NCBI GenBank assembly: GCA_045837725.1 | Contig: JBEWZL010000121.1 | Location: 372,001-436,000 of the forward strand | Direction of reading: 5' to 3' | Source: Vermamoeba vermiformis | Lineage: Eukaryota; Tubulinea; Echinamoebida | DNA: 64,000 nt | Part shown: in pieces, positions 12,501 to 22,710 of the stretch | Numbering within the stretch: the stretch's first letter is position 1 | How the letters are laid out: each line of letters begins with the position of its first letter | Program-made: the position numbers and the translations under genes | The notes under the pieces: model-generated | The model's database searches: none | Told to the model about the DNA's origin: nothing | What the model saw: the letters and a program-made list of their open reading frames with translations, nothing else

Positions 12501-12547
12501 TTCTTTCGTCCGGAGCCACCGCCACCGGATTTTCTTCTTCCGCTCAT
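9543..12547 (-). CDS. R3H and G-patch domain protein, Sqs1/NKRF-like
   Basis: Nuclear/nucleolar RNA-processing factor of about 800 residues. It opens with a Gly/Lys/Arg-rich basic tail (MSGRRKSGGGGSGRK), then long Ser/Glu/Asp acidic tracts alternating with basic patches. The conserved part is C-terminal: a KQRKLARNN and KKKIKKLNKLYKK basic segment, an R3H domain (VEFIKDET through LAKFYNLRASMAGSGKRRYAVVHK) and a G-patch (GHIMLMRMGWVGGGLG, ending RGRGLGF). R3H followed by G-patch is the arrangement of yeast Sqs1/Pfa1, which activates the DEAH helicase Prp43, so a cofactor role for a Prp43/DHX15 homologue is inferred. It is divergent from the amidohydrolase gene, with 289 bp between start codons. 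Confidence 0.82.
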
Positions 12548-12836
12548 CTGAAGCTTAGCTTGTGGAGCGCTTGTGCTGTTGATTAATATAAATCAAGAAT
12601 TGTAATGACGATCAGATTTAAACGACAAAAAATCGGCCTGAAATAAATTGGCTCAATAAATTCTGCAGTGCTTCTCAAATTTCTCAGAGCTGCGGAGTTG
12701 ATTGCACGTGTTGTTGGAACGCGCAATTTCATGGACACTACTCTTTGCAAACATAGTGAACTGTTTACGGAGTTATTGTTGCACATCTAAAGCTTAGTGG
12801 TGTTCGTGTTTTTGTCATTTTATTTTTCAAGTAACG

Positions 12837-15800
12837 ATGGACGAAGACGAGTTACACGAGTTACACGAGGCACCGCGACCGCAACATAGCAAGGCGCGTC
12901 CTATTATAATATCAGTGCTGATTGTGTTTGTTGTCTCGATCGTTGTTGGATCGGTCATTTTAGGCGCTCAAATCGCCAGCAAAAAGGATTCAACTGAAGG
13001 ACCGAACTCTCCTTCTCCACAAATTCCTGCACCTACAAACCCACCGCACGGCAATGGAGAACTGCCAAAAGTAAGTTTGCAATAATTTTTTTATTTATTT
13101 TTGAATATCCTTCTTTGATTTTGTATCTTGGAGCAAGTTCATTAGCAGGGTTAAGTTAATTAATACATTTTGGGATAGGAATGCGAATTTCAAAAACCGG
13201 TAGAGAGCGAAGGAGGAGATGCGGACTATGAATATTTGTATAGAAACGCACGCATAATTGATAGAGCTATTGAAGATAAAAATTTACTCGATATTCATGT
13301 TGCTGGAAGAAAGATTAAAAAGGTAAGTGTCGGGCACACCAAATCTGTCACTTTTTAGAAGTCTTACACGTTGGCTCTAGATCGGTCAAAATTTACAAGT
13401 CGGTGGTCGCGTTAAAGAGATTGATCTCAAAGGAAATATCGTCACTGCTGGCCTTATTGACATGCACAGTCACGCGGGTGTCTATGCTTGGCCAGATTCG
13501 TTCGGCAACGACGATGGCAACGAGAATACGAACCCCACTTTGCCCATGGTATTGTTTATTAGGCCATATTTGCCTATTGTTCTCATTTTTACGGTTTTTC
13601 GTGTTTTAGGTTCGTGCGATCGATGCCTTTAACCCGAATGATTTAGCCATCCCAATTATGGTTCGAGGCGGAATTACCACTGCCCAAGTGCTACCCGGCA
13701 GTGCCAATATAATGGTAAGATGCGTTGGCTTAATGCTCTTTATGTGTCTTAGACTGACTTGTTGCAAAGGGTGGTCAAGGACAAATCATGAAACTTATTC
13801 CTGTGAAGAATGTTGAGCAGATGCGCGTCAAGAATGGTAAGCACTATTTAATGTATGCATATTGTCTAACAATAGTAGCCCCTGTTGTGCTCAAAATGGC
13901 TTGTGGAGAAAATCCCAAGAAAGTATACGGTCGATGGCGCGAAGGTGAAATGCCGTACACTCGCATGGGCTCAGCGTGGTTAATGCGCAAGAAATTCGAA
14001 GAGGCACGAGCCATGATGCGATTGCAAAACAAGTTCTGTGCTAATCAGACGAATTTGACCGAGTATGTTTTACTTGTGCACAAAGACTTCTTCTTTCAGT
14101 ATGCCTAACTCTATTTAAGATTCCCTCAATCACTCGAGCTTGATAATTTGGTCCAATTGCTTCGAGGCTATGCTATTCTAAACGTACACTGCTACAAAGT
14201 AAGAAACGGTTGTCAGAAAAGGTAGAAATTAACACGCGTCACGTGCCACAGGTTGAAGACATGGAAATGATGATTCGTCTGTCAAAAGAGTTCGACTTCA
14301 CCATCACCACGTTCCATCACGCATTAGAGGCCTACAAGATACCTGAAATCTTGCAAGAGAATCGCATTAAAGTCGCCATCTTCAGTGACTTGTGGGGCTA
14401 CAAGATGGAGGCTCTCGAAGGATCTGTTTGGGCCCCGAGCATCTTAACCCAGCGGGGCATTGAAGTAGCGCTCAAATCTGATCATCCAGTACGTAGTTTC
14501 GGCTAACTTGAGTCCGTGAAACTAATGTGTGCGGGCAGGTTATCAATGCCAAGGACTTGATCGTTGAAGCTCAAATCGCACACCACTTTGGCATGCAAGA
14601 GATGGACGCACTAGCTGCTGTTACCCGTGTCCCTGCTAAAGCTCTTCGACTTGACAGACGTATCGGCTCTTTGCAAGAAGGCTACGACGCGGACTTTGTG
14701 GTAAGTTTTCAATTTTTCTCTCCGGATAGTTAGCTTAATCAAACTCTTCTTGACAGGTGTGGAACAAACATCCGTTGCAAATGGCAGCCAAGCCATACTT
14801 AGTATCAATTAACGGTTTGAGGGCATTCGAAGACGTGGAAGATCCACTTGCTGCACCGTCTGGTGATCTTCGTGCACCTGAAGTGATATTCCCTCGTGCA
14901 TTCACTGAGCCTACAGGCATGAGTACTGTCTTAACACCCAAGCCCATGAGTACGCACTTATCATATCATATTCATTGACGTGTTTGCTAACCTCATCTTA
15001 GTCTCACTAGACACAGTGAATATCGCTGCAGTACACGCGGTTAATGAGTACGTTAACTTTCTTTAGGATTCCTATTCATCCTAACGTCCCCTTTTAGTTA
15101 CATTATCCTCAATGCTCGTGTGGTCTACACGCTCGATGAGACTTCTAACATGGAAGTGCGCGGCGGTGCGTTTGGCAATGTCAACATTCGTGTCACTGAC
15201 GGTATCATTGTTTGTGTTGGCTCGCACAGGTAAGTCTTCCTTCATATGTATGTGAAGTACTCACTAGTCGCCAGTCAATGCACGCCTGAGCGTGACCTGG
15301 TCTCAATCAACATTGAAGGAGGTGTTGTAGCCCCTGGCCTTATTAACGTAAACAGCCTCGGTGTGCAAGAAATTGATCAGGAATCGACGTCTAATGACGG
15401 AACTATCGGTGGCAGCACCGCTGAACTAGCAAATGTCGTTGCTGCCAATGGAATTATTTACAACTCCAAGCACCATTATGCCGCCGCTGTAAGTCCCATC
15501 ATCCATCGTTATCGCACTATTTAGCGTCCTAACCATGCTATAGGCCGGTGGTGTTTTGACATCAGTCACCAATCCCAAATCAAGCACTGTGGGTAGGTTG
15601 ACTTGACCTCTGACACGTGTCAAAGTCCAGCGCTTAACTTTTATTCCTAGTTGCCGGCCAATCAACAGCGTACTTCACAATTGGTGCTAATTCACTGCGC
15701 AATGAAGCAGATCAAGTCCTGATTAGCTCTCGTGCAGCACTCAACTTGAAGATCGGTCAAAAGTTCAAACAATCTGACATCACCAAGTCAATCTCGGGAC

Positions 15801-16660
15801 AAGTAAGACCCTATCCAATATGTCACCCTTGGTGGCTAGTATTAATCGCAGCTGTTAGATTGGTCACATTCGATCACTGTTCTTGTCCGCACAACAAAAG
15901 ATCAAGGCCGATGACAAGCCAGTCAACAATTCTATGAACATGGAGTACTTCAACGGCGGTGATTTCAGCGATGAAATTGTGCCTGAAGAAGATCCGTTCG
16001 TGCGTGTTCTCAGAGGTGAAATCCCCGTTGTGTTCTGGACGCATCAGGCAGATCAAATTTCATCGGTCCTGCAGCTAGTTAAGACCTTTAAAATTCCCAA
16101 GCCTATTATTGCTGGCGCTTCTGAGATACACCTCGTAAGTCTACCCGACACGTGCTATTTAAAAAATATAACTATAATAATGTGCGCTATTTCTAGGTGG
16201 CAGATCAGGTCAAACAACTGAACGTGTCAGTGATTTTCACACCGATCACGTGTCAACCCGAGAACTTTGAACGCGTGCACTGCGACAACAGAAGAAATGT
16301 TCTATCGATGATGAAGGCCTATGAGACGAAGGTGGCACTGTCTATTGAAGATCCTGATCTCGTCCGTAGATTGCGCTGGGAAGGCGGAATTTTCAAAGCG
16401 GAATATCACTTGGATGACATCACGGCTTTGCGAACTGTCACGAGCAACATTGCTGAGTACGTATAGTAATTTAACTGGCATCATTCGCACTAGAGCTAAC
16501 TATTCTTAGTATGTTTGGTTTGCCGTACGGTGTTGGACGCATTGTGAAGGGAACCAAGGCAAACTTTGTGGCTTATTCAGCAGATCCGCTCTCTTACGAA
16601 GGACACATTGAAGTATTGGCTGTGAATAACAAAGTCTACTTCAAGCCAAAACAATTGTAG
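12837..16660 (+). CDS. Membrane-anchored double amidohydrolase (imidazolonepropionase-like/CE9-like)
   Basis: About 980 residues in at least sixteen exons. A short acidic cytosolic tail precedes one transmembrane segment (IIISVLIVFVVSIVVGSVIL) and a Pro-rich stalk, so the body is probably lumenal or extracellular. Two amidohydrolase units follow. The first keeps the metal ligands: HSH in GLIDMHSHAG, the His of NVHCYK, the His of TTFHHALEAY and the Asp of SDHPV, plus a KMACGENPK segment. The second unit begins EVRGGAFGNVNIRVTDG and has INVNSL where the first has DMHSHAG, and it lacks a SDHP equivalent, so it is probably a structural pseudo-enzyme half. Long double amidohydrolases with an N-terminal membrane anchor occur in fungi and protists. 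The reaction is unknown; hydrolysis of a cyclic amide or an N-acyl sugar is possible. Confidence 0.82.
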
Positions 16661-16721
16661 AGGATATTTTGATAAACAGATACTGTTAAGGTTGCAAGAG
16701 TTTGAAGCCATTTATTCTTTC

Positions 16722-18458
16722 TCAAAACATAAAAGCTGTTACACTAGCCACACTAAGAATTAATCCGCTGTAGATAATAGCCGGGGCGGAGTTGGTCTTA
16801 GAACCGGGAGCGTTGGTTCCTTGAGGGGAGTTAGAAATTTGAGGTGAATTAGAGGTTTGAGGAGCAGTTTGTGGAGATGTAGGAGTAGTAGATGGATTAT
16901 TACCTTGAGGAGAGTTCGAAATAAAGTTTGGTGCTCCATTAACTAAATGGTAAGACTTTTGTAAGCAATAGATCCATAAAAAAATTCGGGGAATTATTTT
17001 CGACACAAAATATTCGCTTACGAGGGCATGTTTCGAGTTTGATATTGTTTCTAACGCAGTCATATGTCAATGCAATGCGTTGACCACCATCGACAACTTC
17101 GAAGTCTGACGCTTGGATGCCCCACAACGAATGACTATCGAAATTGAGTGCATCCCATTTGTGAGTTGTGAACTGATCGCTCATTGCTGAGAATGGAACG
17201 TTTCCTCCATCGGATAAGAACATTCCTAAAAATAAAGCGGATTAATCAGACTAGGCGAGTTTGTCGTAACGGATGGCGATCCATGAAAATTCAATTTCGA
17301 ATAGAGCGAGTTTGTACACCTTCTAATATCCTAATATTCTCATACCGTATTTTTTGAGGGCTTTAATCACAACCTTAGCTGAATCGCCGAACTTAGAGTC
17401 ATCAAAACTAGCCTTTAATCTGAATCGATTGCCGTAGATTGGCGCAGTACCAGTTGCATTGGGAGCGCCGGCATGACTAGCAGGATGTACATAGGTGTCT
17501 ATAAAGGGAATGTTAAACTTGGGTAGCGGACCGGATGTAGCAGACTTACATTCGCGCATTCTCCAGTTGGGCAAAATGAATCGGAATGCATGATCAATCT
17601 CGCCAGAGGCCACTTCATCAGGGTTAAGGAGCAATTGAGATATAGGGAACCTACGTAAATTGAATTAGACTAGATTTCGATCGAATCACAAATCTTCTTG
17701 AGTACATCCAGAGTAAATTCAATATTCAACGTTTATATTTAGTAAAATCATAATACTTACCCAGCAGCGTCAGCGCTCGTGCATTGTTCTCCACGACCAT
17801 TGGCAGGATAAGTGGTGCACATGTCCCACACGACCAAGCAAGTCGTTTGAACTTTGCCGTTCAACACATTGGTCTGATAAGTCTCAAAGATCAGACCTCT
17901 GTATTGATCAATCACAATCATATGACAGTCATCGCTCTGCCAATCACAAGTGTAATCAGTTGAGCCTTCGATCGCGCCTTGAGTCGGAAGTGGTATGTCA
18001 GTGTAGCCAGTCTCGCAATCGATGTCATTATATTTTGGAAGTCGTTCAATGGCAGCGCGAGGAGTATTTTGATCGGCATAGAGGATGTGGAATGACGGAT
18101 CTACTTGAAATTCACCGTTGCCTCCTAAAGTTGAAAAATAAATGCAATTACATACGTGAATCTTTTATGCTTCGATTTATCTTGAGTAAAACACTTAATT
18201 ACAGTGACATAATTTTGGTAATTTCTGGCTAAATTTTATTTTTGGGTGAAGATAAATCAAATTTCATTAATTATTTAAATAATTACCCCAACCACCATGA
18301 GTCGACAGCCAGTCGATAATTTGCGTCGACTCTGAATCCAGAGCAGCGTTTGTAACGTCTTGAAACCAAACTGCGTCATTTGGAAAGTAGCGTAAAGCGG
18401 ATGCCGTGCACAACAAAGTGCTTAATACAACTAATACGCACACTCTAAGGCTAAACAT
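16722..18458 (-). CDS. Secreted GPI-anchored protein, tandem paralogue A
   Basis: About 430 residues with an N-terminal signal peptide (VCVLVVLSTLLCTASA). The C-terminal tail is Asn/Pro/Gln/Ser/Thr-rich with the repeat unit NSPQ and ends in a hydrophobic segment (AIIYSGLILSVASVTAFMF), typical of a GPI-anchor signal. The globular part contains DCHMIVIDQYRGLIFETYQ, CTSADAAGFPI, GEIDHAFRFILPN, HAGAPNA, RFRLKASFDDS, VVIKALKKYGMFLSDGG and a DFEVV strand. I recall this set of motifs from uncharacterised secreted proteins of soil bacteria and some protists; no activity is known to me. It pairs with the next gene as a head-to-tail duplication with the same intron positions. The last intron falls right after the ETCP codons. 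Confidence 0.75.
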
Positions 18459-18790
18459 GATATCTAGTCGCGTATTATTGCACGATGGATGTTGTTGCTG
18501 TTACGCCGATAAATTTTTTTTTTGACGAAATGATGCAAAAAATTTTTCTCTTTTTACGCGTAAAGTGCAATAAATAAATGTGAAATGAAAGATTCTGTAC
18601 GTTGACAATTTAAAGAGGGCCGAACTTAGTGAGTTCCCTCCGTTCCGTTTCCTTTTATAGAAGTGTCACGCATGTCAGTCAGATATTTTGATACTTCTCC
18701 AGTCTATCCGTTCATTGGTCTAGACCAAAAAGAGCTGCTCTGACAAATTGCCGATCGAGGTCACGGCTTCAGTACTTTATTCGAATTAAG
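18459..18790. other. Intergenic region between the tandem GPI-protein genes
   Basis: Promoter of paralogue A and 3' end of paralogue B. It holds the TATA-like box at 18651 and otherwise nothing I can identify. Confidence 0.45.
18651..18659 (-). promoter_or_regulatory. TATA-like box upstream of GPI-protein paralogue A
   Basis: TATAAAAGG followed by AAA on the minus strand, about 190 bp upstream of the ATG at 18458, implying a 5' UTR of roughly 160 bp if used. Confidence 0.45.
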
Positions 18791-20544
18791 TTAAAACATA
18801 AGAAAAATAGACACAAGAAGCATTAACACGCTGTAGACGATGGATGAAGCAGTACTAGTCTTCGATGAACCGGGAGAAGTGGATCCTTGAGGCGAGTTAG
18901 AAGTTTGTGGCGCGTTAGAGGTTTGAGGAGCAGTTTGTGGAGAAGTAGGAGTAGTCGATGGATTATTACCTTGAGGAGAGTTTGAAATAAAGCTTGGTGC
19001 TCCATTCACTAAATTGTAAGACTTTTGTAAGCAAGCAATAGATCCAGAAAAAAATTCGCGGAATTATTTTCGAAACAAAATAATCGCTTACGAGGACACG
19101 TTTCGAGTTTGATATTGTTTCTAACACAATCATATGTCAATGCAATACGCTGGCCACCATTGACAACTTCAAAGTCTGACGCTTGGATGCCCCACAACGA
19201 ATGACTATCGAAATTGAGTGCATCCCATTTGTGAGTTGTGAACTGATCGCTCATTGCTGAGAATGGAATGTTTCCTCCATCTGATAAGAACATTCCTAAA
19301 AATAAAGCGGATTAATACAAACTGAAGCCGTTGGAGGTCCATCCAAAAGCAGATCTCAAATTTACAACCGCGCAGGAATTCCAAAATATTGTTAGCTTAC
19401 CATATTTCTTGAGTGCTTTGATAACGACCTTAGCTGAATCGCTGAACTTAGAGTCGTCAAAACTAGCCTTCAATCTGAATCGATTGCCGTAGATTGGTGC
19501 TGTGCCTGAAGCGCTAGGAGCACCAGCATGGCTAGCAGGATGTACATATGTCTCTATTCGTACAATATTACTATTAGAAACGAGAAATTGAATCGATGTG
19601 GCTAAACGTACTTGAGCGCATCCGCGCGTTAGGCAAAATGAATCGGAATGCATGATCAATCTCGCCAGAGGCTACTTCATCAGGATTAAGGAGTAATTGA
19701 GATATAGGGAACCTACGGAAATTAGTTCAGAGACGCGGAGTTGAATAAGAATCACAAAAATCTTGTACGAGATCATAACGGAAAGTCGAACAAAAGTTTG
19801 AATATGTAAATCTGGTTAATTAGATCATTATATATAGGACTTACCCAGCAGCGTCGACACTCGTGCATTGTTCTCCACGACCATTGGCAGGATAAGTGGT
19901 GCACATATCCCACACGACCAAACAACTCGTTTGAACTTTGCCGTTCAACACATTGGTCTGATAAGTCTCAAAGATCAGACCTCTGTATTGATCAATCACA
20001 ATCATATGACAGTCGCCGTTAGAGTAGTCGCAAGTGTAATCAGTTGAGCCTTCGATCGCACCTTGAGTCGGAAGTGGTATGTCAGTGTAGCCGGTCTCGC
20101 AATCGACGTCGTTGTACCCTTGCAGGCGTTCAATGGCAGCACGGGGAGTATTTTGATCGGCATAGAGGATGTGGAATGACGGATCTACTTGAAATTGACC
20201 ATTGCCTCCTGGAGTTGAAAATAAACGTAAGTAATCCAATTCAGTAAAATGTATCTATTTAGCAATAATAAGGATGCTACTCCTTCAACGATGATTTGTT
20301 TACGTGAGTCTTCAAACTCCAGTAAGTATCAGAGCCAATAAGAAAAATCAAATGAGAACTCACCCCAGCCACCGTTATTGACCAGCCAATCGATGATTTG
20401 TTGCGATTCAGAGTCGAGCGCTGCATTTGTAACGTCTTGAAACCAAACTGCGTCGTTCGGAAAGTAGCGGCTTGCAGATGCCACGCACACCGTGCAAAGG
20501 AGCACTAATACGGCACAAAGTCTTGCGTTCAACATACCTTTCAT
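18791..20544 (-). CDS. Secreted GPI-anchored protein, tandem paralogue B
   Basis: Same architecture as the neighbouring gene: signal peptide (LCAVLVLLCTVCVASA), the segment RYFPNDAVWFQDVTNAALDS, the conserved DCHMIVIDQYRG and GEIDHAFRF-type core, a Pro/Gln/Ser/Thr-rich tail, and a C-terminal hydrophobic GPI signal (SIVYSVLMLLVSIFLMF). Exon-intron structure matches paralogue A exon for exon. The exon around 19190-19295 is almost base-for-base identical to that around 17110-17225, and the identity runs on into the start of the upstream intron (CCTAAAAATAAAGCGG). Other exons and most introns differ, suggesting recent local gene conversion on an older duplication. The start could also be the Met three codons downstream. 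Confidence 0.75.
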
Positions 20545-20657
20545 GTGTTTAGTATTGTTTTGTAATTATAATAAACCGTTCATAAGCAAAACAATTTAAG
20601 GAGGACAGGACTATGAAATTACAGCAGGACTTCGAGTCGAAACTAACCTCCGTATTT

Positions 20658-20666
20658 CCTTTTATG
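20658..20666 (-). promoter_or_regulatory. TATA-like box upstream of GPI-protein paralogue B
   Basis: CATAAAAGG followed by AAA on the minus strand, about 115 bp upstream of the ATG at 20544. It is a one-base variant of the boxes at 18651 and 2744. Confidence 0.4.
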
Positions 20667-20804
20667 GAAAATGTCAATCGTAGAGTAAGAAAAAACAAAT
20701 AAACGTACGTTTACCTTACCTACAAAGCAGAAAGATTCAAGATCCGCAGAAGAGAGGGGATCGGATGGGGTTGACAGGTCAGTAATTTTTGTTTATTACT
20801 GGCC

Positions 20805-22406
20805 TCAGTAGTATTTATTCCGATAATTTACACTTTCGAGGATTGGTTCGCGATTTACAATTTTTACATTTAAGAGTTTGAGATCGAGCAGATCTTGAAA
20901 ATAGGCAATGAGCTGCTTGCTCCAGCCCGAGAGATCTATTCGACGGAGTTGCGTATGCTTCGTGAGCTGTTGGAGTATCGAGGGATCACTTTGTATACCA
21001 AAATAGGACAAGTCTAAATTTGTCAGTGCTGGCAGTGCTTCGATAAAGTCAAATGAACTCGTGACTGAACGTGAGACCGACAAATCAGTGAGTGCAGTCA
21101 AGGCTGTGAGGGTCTTGAGTCCGCCCGTCAATTTGACAGGTGTCGAAATGTCAAGGGACCGCAGCTTGGTCAATTTGGCTATGTGCGGCAAGGCATCGTA
21201 AATGCGTGACATAATGCCAGTGTAGCGCAAATAGGTCAAATTTGTCAGTTGTGAAATCCAATGCACCGTACTCGTGTCCACGTGACAGTTGACGAGCTCC
21301 AAATGGCTCAGCTGCGTTAACGAGCGTATGTGATGCAATACGCGGCCATATTTAGGCGTGAATCTAAGTGTCAGCTTCTTCAAATTGGTCATCTGTGTCA
21401 CGTGACTCAACTTGCTGGCCACAAAGGAACAGTCGGCTAAATATAGACTCGTCAAATTGCTGAACGATGGCAACGTGTCCAAATAACAGTCGCCGACAAA
21501 GAGTGACTCTTCTAATGCCAGCTCGCGTAGCGAACTAGTGATAGGCAGGCACTTCAAGCCCCTGTCTGTAATGTACTTGCGCGGCTCAAAGCTGAGCGAG
21601 ACCAGATTCGTCAAATGATTGGACAGCTGTAACAGCAAGGCGTCGTCTGAGTTGAGTGGCAGTGAAAGGCGCCGTAGAGTAGATAAGGGGTATATATAAC
21701 GCAAAATTGATCCTTCGTTGACGCAGTTGTGCAAATAGAGCTCTTGCAGATGTGTAAATCTAGACAAAAACTCGAAGTAGGACACATCCATGATAGCAAA
21801 GCTCCTGCAGCCTGTTAAGTTGAGGACCTTCAAGTTGGTGAATGGTTGTAGGTATTTGATGCACCTATGAGTGATCTGCTCGCAATGGCTGAGGTCGATC
21901 GTGTGCACTTTGTGATGAGGAACGATTTCAGATATAAACTTGATTGTATCATCTGTTATAAATTTGGAGTCGCGCCATAGTCGAAACTTGAAGCATTCTA
22001 CGCGCTGAAGGAGGGTCCGGCTAACTGATTTGGAAACTAGGTAAAATCTGGAGAGCGAATTAATTAATTTCAATTTTGAAAACATAATTAGGGAAAAAAT
22101 AGCTCCTGTAAAAATAGACACTACAAATTGACGATAATTCGCACTCGGAAAGTGTTTGTTGTTGAGGATATCGAGAAATATTGCATATTAGTTAGATGGG
22201 ACTTACTGAATGATGCCTCGATAATTTAACCCACAGTACTTCAATATTTCGTTGATAATCTCTGCGGGGAACTGTTCTAATAATTCAAAACTGAAATTGG
22301 GCTCTTCGATCTGATCTGAATAGGCCAAACTCGAGCTGCTGCCAGAGGAATTAGAACTTGAATCGAGTTCCCTCTTCTGGGTCTTCTTTGGTGGTCTATT
22401 GCCCAT
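20805..22406 (-). CDS. F-box and leucine-rich-repeat protein
   Basis: About 490 residues in two exons. Exon 1 (22406 to about 22206) encodes a Ser-rich basic N-terminus and the start of an F-box (LLEQFPAEIINEILKYC). A GTAAGT intron of about 155 bp splits the F-box, and exon 2 continues with FYLVSKSVSRTLL. The remainder is a run of about a dozen LRRs of the AMN1/FBXL type, for example VLNLTGCRSF, LQELYLHNCV, LTSLYLADCS and LSHLELVNCH. By analogy with FBXL proteins it would link a substrate bound by the LRR arc to an SCF ubiquitin ligase. The substrate is unknown. Confidence 0.78.
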
Positions 22407-22710
22407 CCTCTTGTAAAAATATCATATCTGCTATGTTCGAATTCTTTGTTGAAAATAAAAATAATTAAAATCGCGACTGCCTGATCTGGTTAAAACCAAG
22501 AAGACACGTGGAACAGACCTTTGGGAACTCGGAATCTGCGGTAAAGGAGATACTATTGCCAAGGACCTTATTGCTTGATTTATCATCAATTTGGCACATC
22601 TGCCGGCAAACGAGCCGTTCCGCTTTCTCAGTATGACAGGAAAAATCAGCGGAGGACCAAGCAGTACATTTTTCATGAACCAAATATCATTGAGCAATCT
22701 AAATTTACTC
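22407..22710. other. Intergenic region, F-box/LRR promoter and FANCD2-like 3' end
   Basis: Tandem minus-strand spacing. The short ORFs in it are not convincing; nothing else was seen. Confidence 0.4.

Noticed and set aside
22431-22697. Minus-strand ORFs between the F-box/LRR and FANCD2-like genes
   Set aside because: Two overlapping frames of similar length, neither with a recognisable motif.
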